From contig JASSKH010000002.1 in assembly GCA_031763025.1 (NCBI GenBank), forward strand, positions 1,914,929 to 1,978,928: DNA of 64,000 bases, written 5' to 3'. Positions 11,847 to 23,383 of this stretch are shown here, piece after piece. Each line of letters begins with the position of its first letter. The first letter of the stretch is position 1. The notes beneath the pieces are model-generated. The model was not told the origin of the DNA and did not search any database. It was given only the letters and a program-made list of their open reading frames with translations. Position numbers and translations under genes: made by a program. The stretch is from Macrocystis pyrifera. Lineage: Eukaryota > Sar > Phaeophyceae > Laminariales > Laminariaceae.

Positions 11847-14800
11847 ATATACACGACCATACTAATATCCCCCCCTGCTTCTGTGCATGATCAATAAATA
11901 TTCCCCTCAGCTCTGTAACTGAAAATGTACGACATCGCAGGGCTGGTACATCTCAATAAAAATATCAACTCGAATCTAACTCAGAAAGTCGAAAATAATG
12001 CAATCTGTAACTCAAAAATCAAATTCTTGAATCAACGCTCAAATCTTCAAATCAGTATTCAAATGCTCAAATCCCCACCCTCTCTGTTGCAAACATATAA
12101 AACTCTCGAAATCCAATGCCAGGTAAAACGGCATTCTTCTCGGATTCAAAGATATTCAGTGGAATCTCGTCGACTTAGTACAGTGATATCCGGGGCCCTC
12201 CCCTCGCCAAACGCTACTGGTGTCTACAGGCACACTATCGTAAGCATTCGTATTGTCTCCAGCGCGCACGCTCGAAGAGATCAACTTGCGAATTCGGCGA
12301 GACGACCCACCCTAGGGAATTATATAGCACTACCTGCTAGACCACTCAGTCAGTACTGACTTTGAACAAAAGTACAAATTTTCAAGAACGAAAACAATCA
12401 AACTCTCAATTTCCGAAACACTACCCAAACCTTCCAAATCAGAAAACATTTAATATGGACCGCACATGCCCCCAGGCGCTTCATAGTCTCTTTTTAGCCT
12501 CGTCAAAAACCGCTCCATTATTTAGGGAATTAATGCAAATCATTGGAAAATATCACAGTAGCCACACTCATCAAAATAAAATTAAGCCAAGAAATTAACT
12601 GCCAGAGATCGCAAGAAACCCCGTTCCCCCGGGCAAGAGTCTCCCCTTATCCCCTACTCCCGCCATAGATACACAGATCGCGACGGTAAAACGAGATATC
12701 ATACATTCCTTCACTTGAATATGATTTGATCTTGAAACTACTCGAAAACTCCAAAAACTCTCTCGGAATCCAAATCGACCGCAAAACAATTCCAAAATAC
12801 AAGCAATGAAAATATTCATCCAGATTCACAGGCAACCACATTTCAGTAAGAATCACCCCGATGCCCGGGCACTACTGATGTTGCCTCCGCCCCGGCTGCC
12901 TCTCCGTCCCGTCTCATGGCGTCACCGCAGCTCGGGTCATCCAGCTATTCCTCCTGGGTGAAATCAAACGTCGCCTCCGCAGCATTGACCCGGCATACAG
13001 AAGGGATGGGACGTGCATTCGAGCGATTAGGTCTGCATTGGGTGTTTCACTATTTTCACGCGTGCACTGCTTGCAAACTCCTCTCCGGTGTAGTTCAACT
13101 TCTCACATGCTACTGCATATAAACAGCTACTTGTCAACGAGAATATCTGGGCCCACATCAAACCCATGTATTCCTCGACGACTATATACTGCAGTACGTA
13201 CTTGATGAACATATACAGCAATGCCAAGTAAACCGTTTTCGTCTCAGCTCATAGTACCAAACTACTTATGCTGCTGCTGTACTCGTATAATGTATTGCTC
13301 CGTCCGCAAATATCTTGCGTTTGGCACGTAACAAGTGGCGCGGGTCGTGCTACACAGCGACACACCAACCCAACAACTCCAAAACGAGATACCCGCATAC
13401 AAAGATGTAAATATGTGAAATGCCGCAAACAGACGTGTTGCTGTAGTTGGGCACAAGGGTTCATCACATACACCTCTTCCTGCTGTACTTGCTCGGTTCT
13501 GCCAGCATCAGACCAACGCAATGCCAAACTCAGCAATAGGGTGGAAATATCAATCCTCTTACTGGATATGATACGTAATGACGTCAAAATGGTGCACATG
13601 GGCGAAGGGTCTTCGTGTAGTCATTGAGCTCACATCATTCGCACGTATAACAACTAAATTCTAGAGTACATACCCTGTTCATTTCCTACTCATACTCGTA
13701 TCGATGCACAACCAGAGCCCTCGACCAGTCAACCATAAAACAGACACAGGTCGTAGTCCTGCAGTGCGTCTACAGGAAAACTTCAGTGAGGGGGGCTATA
13801 CGTATACGTATTCGTCTGCGCATCTTATTTCATTTCCAACATTCTCAAATAAATCTGAATGTCCAATATTCGCAGATTCTCTACCATTCTTAAATCGATA
13901 CACAATCAATCTAAAAGCTGAAATCACCACAGCAATCAATCAACAAAGAAAGTCAAACGTGCCTGGTGCGGATGTACGTCCTTGTTCTTTCATCCTCGCT
14001 CTTGGGGCAGCGCATCCCGAACAGATGATGCAGACTCCTCCCCCGGCGCCCATCTTCACTCTATCCCTCGTGTCCTTCCTCGGGGGCAACGTCACCCGCC
14101 ATCAACCACCTGCGGGCCTGGTGCTTCATGTGATATGGCTCGTAGTGTTTGGGTTTGGTTACGAGGTGTGGGGGGATCTATAGCCTCATTTCTTTTGTTT
14201 CGAATAGCCGCATCTTCGACCACCTTTTTCCGGGCCGTTTGGGATGAATGTCATCACCCTCCGACCATCTTGTGGTCTGCATATACGACTATTCAGGGTG
14301 GGCTAATGTGATATGGGTGGAGTATTCATGGGCTATAGATATAGATAATACGTTACAGTCTTGTATTCTCACGAATACGAGAAAATCCAAAGAATGGATG
14401 AACCCGGCGGATATTCCGTTAGTCGAGAGTAACGTTCTTTTAGGAATGTATCGCCCGTTAGACGAGAGTAATGTTCCTTGACGCAGACAGGGCCACGAAG
14501 TGAGAAGCTCTTATATCAGCAGAAGAACGATCGGTAGCCATAGGAAAGTTCTGGAGGAGTACATCAGATAAGAGGAATTTAGGAGAACTTGTGGCATGGG
14601 GTGGGACGAGTATATCTGGGCGTCGAGTCCCGCCCCCCTACCTCTCACTTCTCTACCAGAGCACCTCCTCAGCTCTCGCCATCAATAAGAAGATCTAAAT
14701 CAGAAGAAGCGAAGCACTGCTTTCCAGCTGCCAGAACCACCTGCGTCCCTTACCACTACCCTTACCACTACCCTAGAGCGGCCTCCGCTTCACATTCAGC

Positions 14801-15159
14801 AGTCCAGGAAAATTCTGCCAGAACACTTTCAGCGTCGCTCCCGCGGTCTTCACCTTCCCTCCCGGCTCTTGCCGACCAAACACCCTCTTTCATATTATGC
14901 TATACGTTCTACATTTACGTCGCCAGCGCGCAGCGAACCCACAGATTCAGGCAGATGCCTGGCTATCCCGGGGTGTTGCAGCAGCACGGGTTACGCGGCG
15001 GTCTACACGACGGCGGCGGTAACGGTGCTTACAGCATGCGCTTCATCGTCGCAACAAATGTTCAGCAATCCTCTGACTGTTGCTGACGGTGCTGCTGGAG
15101 CTGCTGCTGTCCCTGCAACTACTATTCTCCAGCGCCTTCGCCAACAGTGCCAAGCGATT

Positions 15160-15390
15160 CTACCAGGTCCGGCTCAAACTTGGCCCTGCTAGGATCGCTG
15201 CTTTTTCTCGTGCGGCATCTCCTGACTCTTCTCTCACACACGTCCTCTCCTCCAGGACCTCGACTTTCTTCCTCATCTCTTCTACGATCTTTTCACTCTC
15301 CACGCTGGCTTCTTGACTGGGCACATCTTCGAAACTAGGCGCCACCTCTCTAGGTTGGCCTTGGCTACTCTTGCCAATAAGAGATCACCG
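15160..15390 (-). CDS. Coiled-coil-like ORF behind the 5' LTR (possible gag remnant)
   Basis: An open frame starts a few bases inside the 5' LTR boundary and runs to a TAG at about 15160. It has no ATG at its start. It is rich in Glu, Lys, Arg and Ser, with a heptad-like segment (EKIVEEMRKKVEVLEER). Its position matches gag, but there is no zinc knuckle or known gag fold signature. It could also be a captured host fragment. Confidence is low because it is short and lacks a start codon. Confidence 0.3.
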
Positions 15391-15402
15391 GACACACTAG
15401 TG

Positions 15403-15668
15403 TGTTGATTGATCTCTAAAGGTATAGGCGCAGCTGGCACGGGAACGCGTGGTTGACTCCAGACAGTAACACAGAACTAATCTTATATTATATCCGAGTT
15501 GTCGAGTTGACTCGCCTCACATGCAGTATAGGGTTGCACCTGACGAGAGGCATTGGTGGGCACACATTACCCCGATATCCCAATACCCTACTGCCGGAAT
15601 CCCTTCCAGCACGGAACTCCCCAATCTACCATGGATCTTATATGTCGTGTTTCTGAGTACAATCAACA
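15403..15668 (-). repeat. 5' LTR of the pol-less element
   Basis: 266 bp, same ends as the left LTR, followed by AGATC. In the element's own orientation the sequence after it (CACTAGTGTGTCCGG...) does not match a tRNA primer site that I recognise. Confidence 0.9.
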
Positions 15669-16199
15669 AGATCGAACTAAGAAAGAGAGAGTGCACAGTA
15701 TCTCTGTTCTGCGCGAGTATAAATGGTCCCCAAAGCTTCATTGTAGGCAGGTACTGCAGCAGTAATATATAGATACATGAGGCAAGGCTGCACATGCGAC
15801 ATGTAGGCCTTGTGCGCTCGTAGGAAAAAGAACGGAAACTTCTGCTACACTAAAAACGTATCAGCACCACGAAAAATGCGAGCACACCTGGAGAAGGCTT
15901 GCAACGAGACAAGTCCCACGCGCTAGCTCAAGATGGCCCGCTTCTGCAGATACCGGGGTTGTGGAAATCGGTAACGTACAGCTCTCGCGATCGGTGATGC
16001 AAAATCTCGACTATTACAGGCAGACAAACTCGTAAAATAATGGGAGCCTGTACACACCGCTGCGTTTTGTCGCTCCCATTTTTTTTTTGGCGCTTCACGC
16101 CAAATGAGTTTAATTGCCCACAGGAGGTAAGACCATGAAAGTGCGGCCGCGACGTATATCATATCGTAATCCATCGCTATATATATAGGGGCTTTCAGC

Positions 16200-17110
16200 A
16201 CGATCTGACTAAAAGGTGATATGATATTTGGTATATGATATATACGTCCGCTATAAAGGGATATATCGGCCTATATAAGGCGGTATAAGATGATATATCG
16301 GCCTATGTGAGGTGAAATACGTGATATAGCCATCCGATATGTGGCATGATAAGACGACTCGCTGTCTTTGACGATATATATGTCTTGCATCTTTCGGGCG
16401 TACTTTTTGGGCGGAATAGAGGAGCAGTATATACCTGGTACGTATGTACGAGTAAGAGTACGAAGCGTGACGCACCCACAAGGGGACGTACCAGGGGTCT
16501 GTGCCCGCTGCTGTCTTCCTGTCGTGCGGGTTTGATCCGCGATGAGCGAGTCGAACGCGCCAACGCCTGCGGCCACAAGCGAGCTACACAGCTACAGCAG
16601 TCGCCTTCGACATCGTCAAGCACCGCCACACATCTACATGCAATATATCCTCGCGGACAAGGGGTTGCTGTATAATCATTCATGCATTAGGTGTACCGGG
16701 TAGTGCGTAGCGAGCACAGATCGCCAAGTACTATTCCAGTGCTTTACCATCACAGTGTGGCACTGGACTCAACCACGAGGAAGCACCGATGTGACACGGC
16801 GGTGATGTACATATATATATATATATAGATAGGTGGTCATAGCGCACGAAAGCACGATATATAGGGCATATATGAAGTGACATATCACGATATACAAGGT
16901 ACATGATATATAGCATTGTATATGATATTGCACAATATATATGATATATCACACCATATATGACATGGTATCATCATATACCCTGCATATATCACATCAC
17001 ATAGCGATATATCGAAAAATGCCCGTGATACGGACATGATTAAGAAATATCAACTTTTATGACTTACTCATGTTTTTTTGGGGGGTATATGCAGATATCA
17101 TATACCCCCA
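16200..17110. repeat. GATATATC-rich AT repeat patch with a terminal hairpin
   Basis: Phrases such as GATATATCGGCCTAT and TATGATAT recur irregularly across 16200-17000. At about 17081-17109 GGGGGTATATG and CATATACCCCC form an 11-bp perfect stem around a 7-nt loop. No gene is supported between 15674 and 17280. Confidence 0.5.
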
Positions 17111-17338
17111 CGATTTTTAGGTGATACCAGGCTCTAGTCGATACCCGATAATATGAGGGGTTTACCGAGCGAGATAGATTACGACTTTTGATGACGACGA
17201 TGTCTATTGACCGTTTTTAGGCCAAAATCACCCCAAAATAAACCCGAGGCTCGAATTCCGCTCACTGGACTGTCAAGTTTCGTGTATGAGCGTCACCTTT
17301 CTTGCGGCGCGAACACATCATCAGCAGCAGAGCAGTAG

Positions 17339-17342
17339 CGGC

Positions 17343-17428
<86 letters not shown>

Positions 17429-17457
17429 CAGCAGCAGCAGCAGCAGCAGCAGCAGAC
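17339..17457 (+). repeat. CAG microsatellite
   Basis: Nearly uninterrupted CAG/AGC triplets broken by a few CAC units. It reads as poly-Gln, poly-Ala or poly-Ser depending on frame, so the long frames over it (17286-17810 plus, 17293-17790 minus) are not evidence of coding by themselves. Confidence 0.9.
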
Positions 17458-17647
17458 CAGGCAGTCAGAGCTGTGCGTGTCAGACTCTAGGCGCCGAAGA
17501 GGAGGAGCAGTGCCAGGAAGAGTACCAACAGCCTCCGGCAGCAGCACCGGTAAACCAGCCGATTTCAACGGGAAGGCCGTTCTACTACTACTGTAGACAA
17601 AAGCACCAGTGCCAGCAGTATCGACAGCAAGCAGCAGCAGCAGTAAC

Positions 17648-18667
17648 AACAACCACCACATCAGCAGCAGCAACAGCGGCAGCAACAGCAGCCGACCAGC
17701 CAGCAGCAGGAAGCAACCGACCAGGCAGCTCGAGCTCTCCAACGAGACCAGGCTCAGGATTTCCTCGGGGAACGGCTTGGAGCCGCCCATTCTGCTGTAC
17801 TCACATGTGAACTGCGGGTTGTATTACCCTGTTTTTGTGTTAAGCTTGATCCAGAGCACAACTCAGCAACTACCAACTTGGTAGTGTTATCACGGTGGTC
17901 AAGAACAGACTTGCCTGTGTCGTCAGAACGAGTGACAGTGTTTGTTTTTGCTACAAGACTCGACATCACCTCGACTGGTATTCCGTCGTCCGTGTTGCTT
18001 GTTGAACCCATCCGCAGATGAATCCTGGCTGACCGTCCTATGCTTCAGAAGGCAACGGGGATCAGCTCGTACATCGAGAACGAGCTGACCGCCGTGATCC
18101 AGCCTGCCCTTCTTCTGCAAAAGCTGGAGATGGAGTCCCTGCCGAGTATCGTGTTCGACCCCTCCGCCGCCACCGCTGCTGCCGATGTCCTTCGTAAGAG
18201 CGACCAGCCGGGTGGGCAAAGAGGTTCTTGGTGTAGACACGGGTGGGAGACGGTCAATTCGGGCGGCAAAACGTGGCGGCCATCAATGCACGCCCCCATC
18301 GCGGCACGCCCTTCCTCTTCCACTTGCAGAGGGCCCATTCTGGGTTCACATAGGAGACGTTCCCTACTGCTCTCGAGGTTAGACGAAGGTGAGCGTAGAC
18401 AACCACGAGTGCCATGACAAATAACATATGGGTAGGATTTTTCCTGTGTCCCTTTTTTTGTAGCAGGAGTACCTGCACTCTGTTTTAGTCGTTAGACCAA
18501 CTTGCGCGGCGACCGCCTTTCCCCTCGATGGACCCCTTGCGCTGACTAGTATCGCGATCAAAACGGATCTTGCGCAGGCTTTCAACATCTGCGGCGTAGA
18601 CGCGGCGAAAACCTTGCACTTGCACCCGCTCGCTAAGTTGAAATTGGTACCATACTCGTCTCGATAA
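17648..18667 (+). CDS. Spliced host gene, unknown protein (four-exon partial model)
   Basis: Four exons join in phase. Exon a: about 17648-17817 (Gln-rich then QRDQAQDFLGERLGAA; start uncertain, donor uncertain). Exon b: 18049-18193, acceptor GCTTCAG, donor GTAAGAG, reading KATGISSYIENELTAVIQ onward. Exon c: 18330-18377, acceptor CTTCCACTTGCAG, reading QGPFWVHIGDVPYCSR. Exon d: 18489-18667, acceptor TGTTTTAG, reading VVRPTCAATAFPLDG and ending LKLVPYSSR-stop. The phases agree (0, 1, 1), composition is protein-like throughout, and introns are 112-231 nt with pyrimidine-rich 3' ends. No domain is recognised, so no function is offered. The 5' end may lie upstream of the CAG tract; the gene may also continue by skipping the stop via a GTACCA donor. 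Confidence 0.5.
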
Positions 18668-18869
18668 CACGCCGCCATGACGGCATGCCTGCTGTGGAAG
18701 CAGTTGCCGAACAGCGTCATTCCGTTCTCCCGGTGCACGAGCGCTCGTCTCACCGATACACAACGGGACTAAGGTTATATTATACCTTCAACCCGGTCGT
18801 TCTGTGCGAAACGATGGTCGACTCGAAGTGCGCCATCGCCTCGCCTCTGCGTTCCCAACAACTGAGGAC

Positions 18870-19471
18870 CTGGCGCCCGGCTTGAAAATTATCGAGCAAA
18901 TACGGTGGCCGGTAAAAGCTCTATCATCGAATATGTCGGTACTGCAATACGTAACCGTAACGCCCAGCACCCCTCGAGTGCTACACAACAGAAGTACCCT
19001 CGTCTTTCCCGCCCTCCTCTACGCCCCTCTCCGCGAAACAGGTCTCGTCTGTACAGCACCAGCTATTCTCTGCGCGTGAAGCTCTGTCACGGGGAATCTC
19101 GAACGCAGCTGGTCGGGCTGTGGGGAGCGGTCAAGATCATGAGGGAAATATTACTAGGTGCCTTCGTCTTGTACGCCAGGTCGCCGCCAATACCTGTGTC
19201 ATGAACGACCGGGCAAGCGACGAGCAAGCGTTGCTCGGAACGACATGCGATATCTACTGCCGCAGGCCGGGGCGCAGCGCCCGGAACCGGCGCCCTATCT
19301 CGCACCTGCAGGAAATCGCAGCAGACAGTGACGAGGGATTTGATGCAGCCGTAGCGGCGAGCGTGCTGCTCAGGAAGGAGGAGGGTTTGTTGAGGGGGGG
19401 AAGGAGGGCGGGCGTGTACGCCCAGACTAAACACGGCCAGAGTCTGCTGAACCTGCGTCTTTCGATGATTT
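18870..19471 (+). CDS. Candidate further exons downstream of the spliced gene
   Basis: Two exon-like pieces lie on the same strand. The first (about 18870-18914) follows CAACAACTGAG, reads DLAPGLKIIEQIRWP and ends at a GTAAAAG donor, phase 0/0. The second (about 19312-19471) follows the acceptor CGCACCTGCAG, reads EIAADSDEGFDAAVAASVLL and ends at a stop. They could be the last exons of the gene at 17.6-18.7 kb or belong to another gene. Neither has a recognisable domain. Confidence 0.25.
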
Positions 19472-20405
19472 AGCGTTGCGGGGCATATGTATCACCCGCG
19501 GGCGGAATCTTACAAGCGACCGCTGGACGATGGTGCGGAGGCAATGTCGACTTCAAACGACGAATACCTTACTACGGGGAACACCGCAAAGCGAGCAGTT
19601 GAGTCATTGGTCGTTTACCGGAGCTCCAACGTAAGGATGGCAGCACGCGTTTAAGTATTCTACTTTTCTTGCGTATGGTGGAATCTGACATTTCTGATGC
19701 AAGCGAACGATATTGTGTAGCCCTTGCGTGTGATTGAGACTTCGGTTTCACTGTCTTATACGCTCATCTGGCGTGGACCGCATAATTTTCAATTCCATTG
19801 CCAGAAAAGACTGATGATGAAGGTGACGACGCTGCAGGGGGAGCCACAGCAGGCAACGAGTAACTAGGTCTCGCCCTTGGTCAGGACGACAAAGTCGCGG
19901 GTCTAATGCGACCAGGCGACAGGGATATGCTGGTGAGCCGCGGGTGTAGATTCCTGTATATCTATCCAAACAACATGTAGAGGCTTGCAAACTTCAGTGC
20001 GTGTGTTGGCAGCCTACTCTCGGTTACGAGTCGTGCTAAGATATGGGAAGTACTCTTGTTGGCAGGGATGGCTAGCTAGCTTTCTTGAACAAATAGATAG
20101 CGGTACTACTGTAGTAGTATAACTTCTATAATGTGGTATGTAGATTGGCTCAAATGCGCGTACCTTTCGGATGTACAACAGTGGCTCCTCACTGGAATCT
20201 GCGGACACGCTTCGAAGTCGTTTTCGGGCCACAACCAATTACCGCTGTCGCGGCAACACCACTCTTGCCTTCTTGTTGCGTCCCTCATATTCAGGGCTAC
20301 CGCAGGTATCTCTGCACTCTCCATTCGTAGTTGCCATCAACAGGAAGATGGCCAGCCAGCCTCAAAGCTTTGCTTCGGTGTCTGAGAAACGCGGATAGCT
20401 CCCGA

Positions 20406-20640
20406 TCATGAAAGTCGTCGCGGGGTCGTCAGGGGGGTGATTCCGAAAGCACTGATCATGATTTCAAGCACTGCCGTGGCCACGCCTCGAATGTTTGCGC
20501 ACACCCCCTCAATGCGGGATTCGTTGGCGCCATCCATGGTCGCGGCCGGGACGTTGGAGGCAGGTGCAAAGATGTGAGTCCGCGCGTTGCAGGTGGATAT
20601 CGCCAGGGGGGGGTGAGCGGAGGGGATGGCGGTCGTACAC
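20406..20640 (-). CDS. Exon-like frame, unknown
   Basis: The minus-strand frame reads through SNVPAATMDGANESRIEGVC and then a hydrophobic helix-like stretch (ATAVLEIMISAFGITPL) before a stop. Composition is protein-like, but neither a start codon nor a firm acceptor was found. It may be a terminal exon or chance. Confidence 0.2.
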
Positions 20641-20819
20641 CGATGGAGGGATCCGGAGGTTGCCGGGAGTGCACACACCGCAAGGGTGGGTGGTCTCAGA
20701 TTGTCCCTGGACCCATAATTGGACGAACAACGGCGTATGGTGCCTGCTGACCGTGGCCCGGGGACAGAAAACGTATTCGTCGAAACGCAGAGGACAATTG
20801 AATTTCCTCCTTGCAAGTT

Positions 20820-22280
20820 CCCTTTGGTCCGTGGGTCGTACGAGGACTCTAAATATGGCTGTCGTGGTCGCAGAAGCGATTCTCGTTAGTTGCCGCTGAC
20901 GTCTAAAACTGGCTAATGTGAAGGATTTGGCACTGGCTGCTACTGAATATATATTTTGCGATTGAAATCGTCTTCGTCTTGACACACGTTTTGACGTTTT
21001 CCGTGTATTGTATGTTTTGTTGGAGAAGACCGAGAGCGACGTAGACTCTGCGTTCTGTGTATTGTTTAAAATGCAGCGAACTTCGTCTTTACAACACCAG
21101 ACAACTCTCCATGCATCCATGTTCAACATAATAGTATTATATACGAGATACCACTTCCATCGGTCACGTTGCGTTGAGTATCTCATGCGTGATCGTTCTG
21201 TGTCGTCCGAGAGAATTCTTGGGCAACAGCTAGCTGCAGTAGTACAGACAGAAATCATTTTCTCGTTTTTGTTTCCTATCTTTGTGACGATAGCCTCGCA
21301 GCCCTTCACCCGCAACAATTACACCTGCACTGCCAGTCTATCCGCAACGTATCTGGTAATCCAACGTGAAAAACCGTTTCGCAATCGGATTTTATCTTGA
21401 ACAGATATGCACTATTACATGAAGTCGACTTATAACGCTGAAAACAGAATCTTTCCCTCTACCAGAACCCAGGTAAAGGAGCCCACTGTAAGAGTAAATG
21501 ACGGGAAAATGAGAAATTTGGTAGCGGTTATTCTGAACTCAGTATAGAACGTACCTTTGACGAATAAGAAATGCGGACTGGATCAGCGTTCCTGTTTCTT
21601 ATTTTTTCCCACTACTATCAAGTATTTGGTGTTGTAGCTCGCCCGAGAAAAGCGCTATATACATTTTAGCGCTGCGCGCGAACAATCTATATATATTTCT
21701 GGACCCGTACCTATGGTCCCTGAGCCAAAAAAAAACTCATTTTGGCCAATTGTACAATCAAATAAATGCCTGGAAGCGCCTCAGCGTCCGTTTTTTTTTC
21801 GTCACCGATATTTGGTTACTCTGCTCTAGCTGAACACTTTTCCATTGATCCAATATTAATTTTTGGCAAGGCAGATATCGGCTCCGTGGTGCATTCCCGC
21901 TACCGTGGCAAAGCGGCAGCAGTTTCCGTGCCCTGCTTCCAGTCGGACCTCGTCGCTAAAGTTTGAAAATGGGCAAAACATATGGTTCCAGGCGTTTGAA
22001 TTTAGTTTTCTTGTACTGGAGTAAAGTAAATTTTTGGCTCCTCTAGAAAACAATGTTCGTATCGTACTCGTATGTACGTACCACTTTCCTTTGCAATTTT
22101 TTAATAATGTTTTTTTTTAAATACGATATTAGGGTAAGCCCGGAAGCGCAGAAGCCTAGAATATGCTCCGTCGCTCTGCCGCTGCTCTTCCCAAGGATAC
22201 TGTAGTAGCTGCTGTATTAGCAAGGCCAGCACGTACCACGTGTCTGCAAAGTGTTGTTGTTTTCTTCACTTTCAACCGTG
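20820..22280. other. No supported feature
   Basis: AT-rich noncoding sequence. A 269-codon minus frame (20509-21318) overlaps it but lacks an ATG start and a protein-like composition. Confidence 0.4.
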
Positions 22281-22284
22281 CTTT

Positions 22285-22470
22285 GTGCCCGTCGACATCC
22301 AGCACAAACAACCAGTGGCCGTGCCGATTCTTCAATCCTAGAGAGATGCAAGTTCTGCGGCCACAAAGCTACGCCACAGAGATACTATGTTGCCACGTAT
22401 GCAATACAATGCCATGTCATCATACTGCATACGACAGGCACGACATACACATTCCATGACCTAGAGAAAC
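22285..22470 (+). repeat. Dispersed repeat family Z, copy 2
   Basis: Shares, in order, CCGTCGACATCCAGCAC, GTGCCGATTCTTCAAT, AGAGAGAT, AGTTCTG.GGCCACAAA, CGCCACAGAGATACTA, CAATGCCATG and TACGACAGGC with 34690-34915 (inverted) and 35339-35640. The first modules also occur at about 5057 and 63848. Confidence 0.7.
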
Positions 22471-22639
22471 GAAACGAAACAGAGGAGAAAAAAAAACTAA
22501 AAAAACAAGGAAGACAATTCGAAAGAGAAAAAAGAAACAAAAAAACCTATATATACAGAAACAAACCATCGTGCCCCCCCAGCAGGGGATCTGGCAGACA
22601 CCTGAAAAGAACGAGCTGGATATTATAGATAATTGCGTT

Positions 22640-23062
22640 GTACCCTAACAATGTAGGCAGAGGCTGTGTCCTCGGTGTTAGCCGAGAGATGACACCGGGC
22701 AAGCAGTGGCCCGGGGAGTAAGATACTCCCGTGCAGTAGAGAGAAGAAGACGTGATAACACGTAAACACTGGCGCTTAGATGGCCAACACACAGAGATGT
22801 ACTCCACAGAGAATGCAGGAGTCCAGATTTACGTCAGCTCCCAGAGGTGAACAGGCAGCTAGGATACCATCACGACCCGGGTAGAGATCACATCAGAGAG
22901 TGAGATACTCGGTCCTACGAGCAGAGACTATACTGCTCCTATTCCTCCGCAAAATATACGTTACATGCCGAACCAGTACATAGACTATATGATCTACGAT
23001 ACAAGAGCAATGCTACTTGAACATTGGCTCATACATTGGCATGTGGTAACATTTCCATAACA
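22640..23062 (-). repeat. Copia-type LTR (3' or solo LTR), minus orientation
   Basis: Read on the minus strand the block begins TGTTATGGAAATGTTACC at 23062, directly after the tract GAGGGGGAG (23063-23071), which has the form of a polypurine tract. Candidate 3' ends with ...TAACA occur near 22676 and 22640, so the left limit is approximate. It may be the 3' LTR of the decayed Copia at 24.3-27.2 kb, although about 1.2 kb separates the two and no matching 5' LTR was found to the right. Confidence 0.5.
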
Positions 23063-23071
23063 CTCCCCCTC
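23063..23071 (-). promoter_or_regulatory. Polypurine tract abutting the Copia-type LTR
   Basis: GAGGGGGAG on the minus strand, immediately upstream of the TGTTATGG LTR start. Confidence 0.5.
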
Positions 23072-23322
23072 AATGTTCAATTCTGTGATGAAAACAATAA
23101 AGTAAAAAAAAACAAATTAAGTCAGTGATACTAAAAGTAGTCAAGAAATAACTCCATTCAATGCAAGCAAGCAATTCATTTCATGCGTTTGGCCCCCGCA
23201 TCACAGATTCCTATGCGGTTCGAGTTCGAGCTTCATATTTGTATGTTTCGATCTACACAATGAATGACCATGCTTATGCTGTCCAAATATGCTAAATCCA
23301 ACCGGAAATTTATCGATTTAAG

Positions 23323-23383
23323 AATCTGATGACCCAAGTCGTCGGATTTTGGCCCAAAATCCAACGACGTGGGTCATCAGATT
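23323..23383. repeat. Near-perfect 30-bp hairpin
   Basis: AATCTGATGACCCA...GGATTTTGG is followed at once by its reverse complement with about two mismatches and almost no loop. It lies between the Copia-type LTR and the Copia coding remnant. Confidence 0.75.

Larger units (their letters stand above)
11568..15668 (-). mobile_element. LTR retrotransposon without recognisable pol (LARD/TRIM-like), minus orientation
   Basis: The ends are two direct repeats of 266 bp, both starting TGTTGATTG and ending CAATCAACA, flanked by the 5-bp duplication AGATC (11563-11567 and 15669-15673). A polypurine tract (AGTAGGGGGGA read on the minus strand) directly abuts the left LTR, so the left LTR is the 3' LTR and the element lies on the minus strand. 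By eye the LTRs differ at about 10 positions (roughly 4%). The 3.57-kb interior has no protease, RT, RNase H or integrase motif in any frame; only a coiled-coil-like frame follows the 5' LTR. It must have been copied by another element's enzymes or has decayed beyond recognition. Confidence 0.88.

Noticed and set aside
17286-17810. Poly-Ala/Gln/Ser frame over the CAG tract as a gene by itself
   Set aside because: The triplet repeat opens all frames; the frame that joins the downstream exons in phase is different.
20509-21318. 269-codon minus-strand open frame
   Set aside because: No ATG at its start, composition rich in Arg, Cys, Ser and Thr without domain pattern, and one such frame is not surprising in 64 kb searched in six frames.
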